From an uncultured bacterium (GTDB lineage: Bacteria > Patescibacteriota > Patescibacteriia > Patescibacteriales > Patescibacteriaceae), in the NCBI GenBank assembly GCA_937868555.1, contig CALMNI010000194.1:1-9638 (forward strand): DNA of 9,638 nucleotides, given 5' to 3'. Under the pieces are notes generated by a model, which was given only the letters and a program-made list of their open reading frames with translations, did no database searches and had not been told where the DNA came from. Positions within the stretch are counted from its first letter, which is position 1. Every line of letters begins with the position of its first letter. A program made the position numbers and the translations under genes. Below, piece after piece: positions 6,830 through 9,638 of the stretch.

Positions 6830-7246
6830 ATGTTTCTAACAACCTTTAAATCAGCTATTATAAGCCTTGCCTTAGCTGTCATAGCTTTTATGGCCATCCC
6901 CCAATCAATGGCCGCTACGAATTGGCTAGAACGAGCCAACGAAGGAGGCCTCAATAAGGTTGGTCAAACCGCCTACGACCAAACTGGCCCGCCTGCCAAA
7001 TCATTGCAAATGATCGTGTTAACTATCATTCGCATTTTTTTAGGAATGCTGGGCATTATATTTTTAGTCCTTATCGTTTTAGCTGGAGTTAAATATATGA
7101 CTGCCTCAGGTAATGAAGAAAAAGCCAAAGAAGCTGTCTCGCAAATTCGACACGCGGTCATAGGGTTGCTTATCATATTAGTTTCTTACTCAATAACCGT
7201 ATTTATTTCAAATCAAGTCGTTCCAGCGATTACAAACTCTCGTTAA
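6830..7246 (+). CDS. Small two-helix pilin of the CPR type IV secretion pilin (VirB2/TrbC-like) group
   Basis: A 138-residue membrane protein. A signal peptide (about 1-28; positive Lys7, hydrophobic core 9-22, cleavage near SMA-AT) precedes a short polar stretch (30-57). Two transmembrane helices follow (about 61-88 and 107-129), joined by the loop KYMTASGNEEKAKEAVSQIRHA (in two parts: 88-100 and 101-109). This signal-peptide and two-helix plan, the MTASGNEEKAKEA turn and the IRIFLGMLGIIFLVL first helix are what I recall of the pilin-like family common in CPR genomes and related in plan to VirB2/TrbC. Such proteins may form conjugative-type pili or other envelope filaments. No SD precedes the ATG (CATACCCCCTTT). 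No ATPase or other secretion gene is nearby, so export machinery must lie elsewhere. The gene leads a tight plus-strand group with a glycosidase-like gene 10 nt downstream. Confidence 0.8.
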   Translation: MFLTTFKSAIISLALAVIAFMAIPQSMAATNWLERANEGGLNKVGQTAYDQTGPPAKSLQMIVLTIIRIFLGMLGIIFLVLIVLAGVKYMTASGNEEKAKEAVSQIRHAVIGLLIILVSYSITVFISNQVVPAITNSR

Positions 7247-7256
7247 CAGCATCCCC

Positions 7257-8264
7257 ATGCGTCTTCCTCGAATTGCCATCTATACAAGCCTTGTAATAAT
7301 AACAATTTTTTGGCTGCTCTTTATTCTCAGCTGGGCACCTCTGTATAAAACCTCAGAACTTGAATACGGGGTTACATTTTCCAAACAACAAAGCGCGGCG
7401 CTGGGCTTAAACTGGAAAGAGAACTACATTGCCTTATTGGATGACCTCGGAGTAAAAAGAATTCGCCTCCCCGCTTATTGGAATGAAATACAACCAGAAC
7501 CCGGACGCTATAATTGGGAAGATTTAGATTGGCAAATCGACGAAGCTGAAAAAAGAGGCGCGAGCGTAATTCTTGTTCTTGGACAACGGGTTCCGCGCTG
7601 GCCTGAATGTCATATACCTTCTTGGGCTGAATCGCTCAGTACTTCTGACCGACAAGAAGCAACCCTCACTGAAATTACAGAAATCATCGCCCGTTACCGC
7701 CGCCGTCCAAGCATTACTTTTTGGCAGGTAGAAAACGAACCTTTTCTATTACAATTCGGGGAATGCCCTCCGTTCGATGTTGAATTTTTTGACAAAGAAA
7801 TTGCCTTAGTTCGTTCATTAGATACCCGCCCTATTATCGTTACTGATTCAGGCGAACTCTCTTTGTGGGCTCAAGCTGCTAAACGTGCTGACGTGTTTGG
7901 ATCAACATTATACCGCGATACCTACTCTTCTCATTTACAACGCTATATCCACTACCCCATCAGTCCGGCCTTTTTCCGAGTTAAAAAAAATATTGCCAAT
8001 CTGTTTGCCCATCCTCAGGACTGGATAATTATTGAGCTTCAGGGCGAACCCTGGGGTAAAAAAGCTTTCCAAGAACTGCCTCAGGCGGAGCGGGATATAA
8101 CAATGACTCCGCAAAAATTCAAAGACATGGTCGAGTTTGTCCGCCAAACCGGCTTTAGAACTTTTTATTGGTGGGGCGTTGAATTTTGGTATTGGGAAAA
8201 AGAAATAAATCACAACGACGCCTACTGGCAAGAAGCTAAAGCATTATTTAACCACTCATCATAA
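7257..8264 (+). CDS. Membrane-anchored clan GH-A-like TIM-barrel glycoside hydrolase
   Basis: Predicted extracytoplasmic glycan-cleaving protein of 335 residues. A hydrophobic segment (about 7-27) after MRLPR should anchor it with the barrel outside. The barrel (about 35-330) shows clan GH-A features: KRIRLPAYWNEIQPEPGRYNW in two parts (67-80 and 81-87) at strand 2, VILVLGQRVPRWPE (104-117) at strand 3, the acid/base Glu161 in FWQVENEP after strand 4, and a candidate nucleophile Glu260 in WIIIELQGEPW after strand 7, with YWWGVEFWYW (304-313) as strand 8. The layout resembles cellulase and beta-galactosidase groups (GH5, GH39, GH42), but no single family can be named. Cys118 and Cys170 could pair outside the cell. 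No SD is seen; it starts 10 nt after the pilin stop and the ROK gene follows one base after its own stop. Substrate unknown. Confidence 0.8.
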   Translation: MRLPRIAIYTSLVIITIFWLLFILSWAPLYKTSELEYGVTFSKQQSAALGLNWKENYIALLDDLGVKRIRLPAYWNEIQPEPGRYNWEDLDWQIDEAEKRGASVILVLGQRVPRWPECHIPSWAESLSTSDRQEATLTEITEIIARYRRRPSITFWQVENEPFLLQFGECPPFDVEFFDKEIALVRSLDTRPIIVTDSGELSLWAQAAKRADVFGSTLYRDTYSSHLQRYIHYPISPAFFRVKKNIANLFAHPQDWIIIELQGEPWGKKAFQELPQAERDITMTPQKFKDMVEFVRQTGFRTFYWWGVEFWYWEKEINHNDAYWQEAKALFNHSS

Positions 8265-8265
8265 T

Positions 8266-9135
8266 ATGGCAAAATCAGATTGCTTTGAAATTGGAATTGA
8301 CGTCGGAGGTACAAAAATCGCTGCGGTTTTATTACGGCGAGGACGCGTTATTGAAAGTTCTATCCTGGCAACACCCCAAGACAGCCTTGAACATTTTTTA
8401 ATCATGATTAAGGCAGCCTTAGATCCCCTCTTTGAGCATATTCAAAAACTCAAAGGTACGCTGAGTGGAATTGGCATTGGCGTTCCGGGAATTATTAATT
8501 ATGAAAAACAAGAAATCGTCCTTGCACCCAATATCCCTTTCCTTAACAAAATTAAAATTGCCGAAGCCTTAAAAAAACAATTAGAAAAGCCTGAGCTTAA
8601 TATAGTAATTGATAATGATGCCAATTGTTTTGTACGCGCTGAAGCAAACATGGGTGCCGGCAAACAATCAGAAAATGTATACGGCATAACCATAGGTACC
8701 GGCATAGGCGCTGGTTGGTGGTATAAAGGCGAGATATACCTTGGCCATCACGGCAGTGCGAGCGAATCCGGCCATATGATTGTAGATTTTGACAAGCAAA
8801 TCAGCCTTCAAGAAGCCTATAATCGCCTTACCCAACGAAATCCAGCTCTTATGGCCGAAGAGGCGTATAGGGGTGATTTATTGGCCGAGAAAGCCTTTAT
8901 CGAGCTAGGAGCCTATCTAGGCATTGCCTTAAGCACCATTGTAAACATTTTAGATCCGGAAATTATTGTTTTGGGCGGCGGCGTTGTTGCTTCGAGCGAT
9001 CTCTTTATAAAAAGTGCCAAAGAAAATTTAAAAAAATATACCTTTTCCCCTGCTGGGCAAAACGTCAGACTCGTTAAAAGCAAACTCGGTCCCCTTGCCG
9101 GCGCTATTGGGGCAGGATTATTAGTAAGTAAGTAA
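8266..9135 (+). CDS. ROK-family sugar kinase (glucokinase-like) lacking the zinc cysteine cluster
   Basis: Cytoplasmic kinase predicted to phosphorylate glucose, N-acetylated hexosamine or a related sugar with ATP. It has 289 residues, slightly short for the family. The N-terminal phosphate-binding DVGGTK (12-17) and GIGIGVPG (68-75) lead to the catalytic Asp118 in IDNDANCF, the phosphate-2 loop TIGTGIGAG (142-150) and the ROK signature ESGH (167-170). C-terminal adenosine-binding ILDPEIIVLGGGV (228-240) is present. The CxCGxxGCxE zinc motif normally just after the ESGH segment is missing: GHMIVDFDKQ passes almost directly to ISLQEAYN, as if about ten residues were deleted. It lacks an N-terminal helix-turn-helix, so it is an enzyme-type rather than repressor-type ROK protein. 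The ATG is one base after the glycosidase stop, without SD, so coupled translation is likely. Sugar specificity cannot be read from the sequence. Confidence 0.9.
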   Translation: MAKSDCFEIGIDVGGTKIAAVLLRRGRVIESSILATPQDSLEHFLIMIKAALDPLFEHIQKLKGTLSGIGIGVPGIINYEKQEIVLAPNIPFLNKIKIAEALKKQLEKPELNIVIDNDANCFVRAEANMGAGKQSENVYGITIGTGIGAGWWYKGEIYLGHHGSASESGHMIVDFDKQISLQEAYNRLTQRNPALMAEEAYRGDLLAEKAFIELGAYLGIALSTIVNILDPEIIVLGGGVVASSDLFIKSAKENLKKYTFSPAGQNVRLVKSKLGPLAGAIGAGLLVSK

Positions 9136-9176
9136 AATAAAAATTGACAGCCTCTACAATCGAGATGCTGCCAATT
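9131..9176 (-). terminator. Intrinsic terminator for the minus-strand hypothetical gene
   Basis: Arms 9142-9151 (AATTGACAGC) and 9167-9176 (GCTGCCAATT) pair with a single non-match that becomes a G-U pair in the minus-strand transcript; CTC (9152-9154) and GAG (9162-9164) extend the stem with a two-base bulge. The minus strand continues as AATTTTTATTTT, a good U-tract. In the plus direction the tail (ATTATTGTTAAA) is weaker, so only partial termination of the ROK transcript is expected. It starts about 30 nt after the hypothetical gene's stop. Confidence 0.7.
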
Positions 9177-9205
9177 ATTGTTAAATACAAATTTATTTCT
9201 GCCTT

Positions 9206-9638
9206 TTAATCCTCGCCATACATTAGAATCGCTTCTTTGCCACATGCTTCAAAAAACCAGTTTAATTGGAGAACTTCTTGTTCTTCAATTTTTTGTAACT
9301 TTGTTTTATCCTGTCTGTTAGCTTCTCTACGTGCCAAATCTTTACAATCCCAAATAATCTGCTGAATTGAATTTACAGCAACCTGCAGATTCTCTACTTT
9401 GCCATTGACATGTTCTGCTTTAATCCCCGATGCCACTAAGCGTAAATCATTTTTTTCTGAGCTGGCGAGCCCCTCTGCATAATATGCAGTACATAATTTA
9501 CCATTTACAAAAGTGCAGCTTATTTTATTTTGGCCGGCGGTACGAGCTATCTCATACCAATACTGCAGAACAGAAATCGAAATAAAAAAATTAATGCAAA
9601 TATCTTTTTTAAATTTTCTTCTCTGTAGTCCCTTGTTA
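9206..9638 (-). CDS. Hypothetical protein, 5' end beyond the right edge
   Basis: Not recognised. The frame ends in TAA at 9208-9206 and stays open leftward of translation to the window edge, giving 143 visible residues. The upstream part contains no ATG in frame; a GTG at 9436 is the only obvious internal start, but readable protein-like sequence continues before it (SCTFVNGKLCTAYYAEGLASS, in two parts about residues 30-40 and 41-50 of the visible stretch), so the true start probably lies outside. Visible parts are a hydrophobic, aromatic segment (about 13-27, ICINFFISISVLQYW), which may be a membrane helix or signal, a region with three Cys residues, and a charged helical C-terminal half (about 68-143) rich in Lys, Glu and Gln that could form a helical bundle or coiled coil. 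It converges on the ROK gene and is followed by its own terminator. No function is proposed. Confidence 0.6.
   Translation of the reverse strand, partial: NKGLQRRKFKKDICINFFISISVLQYWYEIARTAGQNKISCTFVNGKLCTAYYAEGLASSEKNDLRLVASGIKAEHVNGKVENLQVAVNSIQQIIWDCKDLARREANRQDKTKLQKIEEQEVLQLNWFFEACGKEAILMYGED

Noticed and set aside
7935..8231. 98-residue minus-strand frame inside the glycosidase gene
   Set aside because: Antisense shadow of the barrel's C-terminal part, with no recognisable motif.
8913..9245. 110-residue minus-strand frame across the ROK 3' end
   Set aside because: It is antisense to clear ROK sequence, runs through the terminator hairpin and overlaps the hypothetical gene in another frame.
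1..9638. CRISPR array, insertion sequence, tRNA or rRNA
   Set aside because: No regularly spaced repeats, terminal inverted repeats with transposase, cloverleaf or rRNA segments were seen; genes fill nearly all of the window.

Overview
The window looks like a stretch of a small-genome bacterium of the Candidate Phyla Radiation (Patescibacteria, Parcubacteria-like). This is an inference from gene content, not a measured placement. Pointers are a two-helix type IV secretion-type pilin with a signal peptide, a membrane-anchored glycoside-hydrolase-like protein, a single-anchor HtrA protease, very tight gene packing and few Shine-Dalgarno (SD) sequences. UGA is used as an ordinary stop (glycosyltransferase gene), so the UGA-recoding CPR lineages are unlikely. 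The sequence is moderately AT-rich.

Left two thirds (1-6737), minus strand: seven genes in one direction, separated by 53 nt or less and mostly touching. In transcription order they are a Wzx-type flippase, a divergent GT-B glycosyltransferase, an RluA-family pseudouridine synthase, a cytidylate-kinase-like P-loop kinase, glyceraldehyde-3-phosphate dehydrogenase, an HtrA-like protease and the N-terminal half of peptide chain release factor 2 (prfB). prfB runs off the left edge and carries a classic +1 programmed frameshift site (internal SD, then CTT TGA C at codons 22-23), so it is absent from a plain open-reading-frame reading. An extended -10 promoter before gap may add transcription of gap-htrA-prfB.

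Middle (6738-6829): a 92-bp divergent control region. The two predicted promoters are nearly back to back, and a perfect 7-bp inverted repeat lies inside the flippase promoter and at the predicted 5' end of the pilin transcript.

Right third (6830-9135), plus strand: pilin, membrane-anchored TIM-barrel glycosidase-like protein and ROK-family sugar kinase, 10 nt and 1 nt apart. The ROK protein lacks the usual zinc-binding cysteine cluster. A convergent minus-strand gene of unknown function (9206 to beyond the right edge) ends just before an intrinsic terminator.

The minus operon mixes envelope glycan export with translation, nucleotide and glycolysis housekeeping. The plus operon suggests a surface function: a pilus subunit, an externally facing glycan-cleaving or glycan-binding protein, and a kinase that could phosphorylate a released sugar. 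No defence system, mobile element, CRISPR array, tRNA or rRNA was seen, and nothing here amounts to a clearly new system. The most notable items are the recoding site, the divergent control region and the pilin-glycosidase-ROK grouping.
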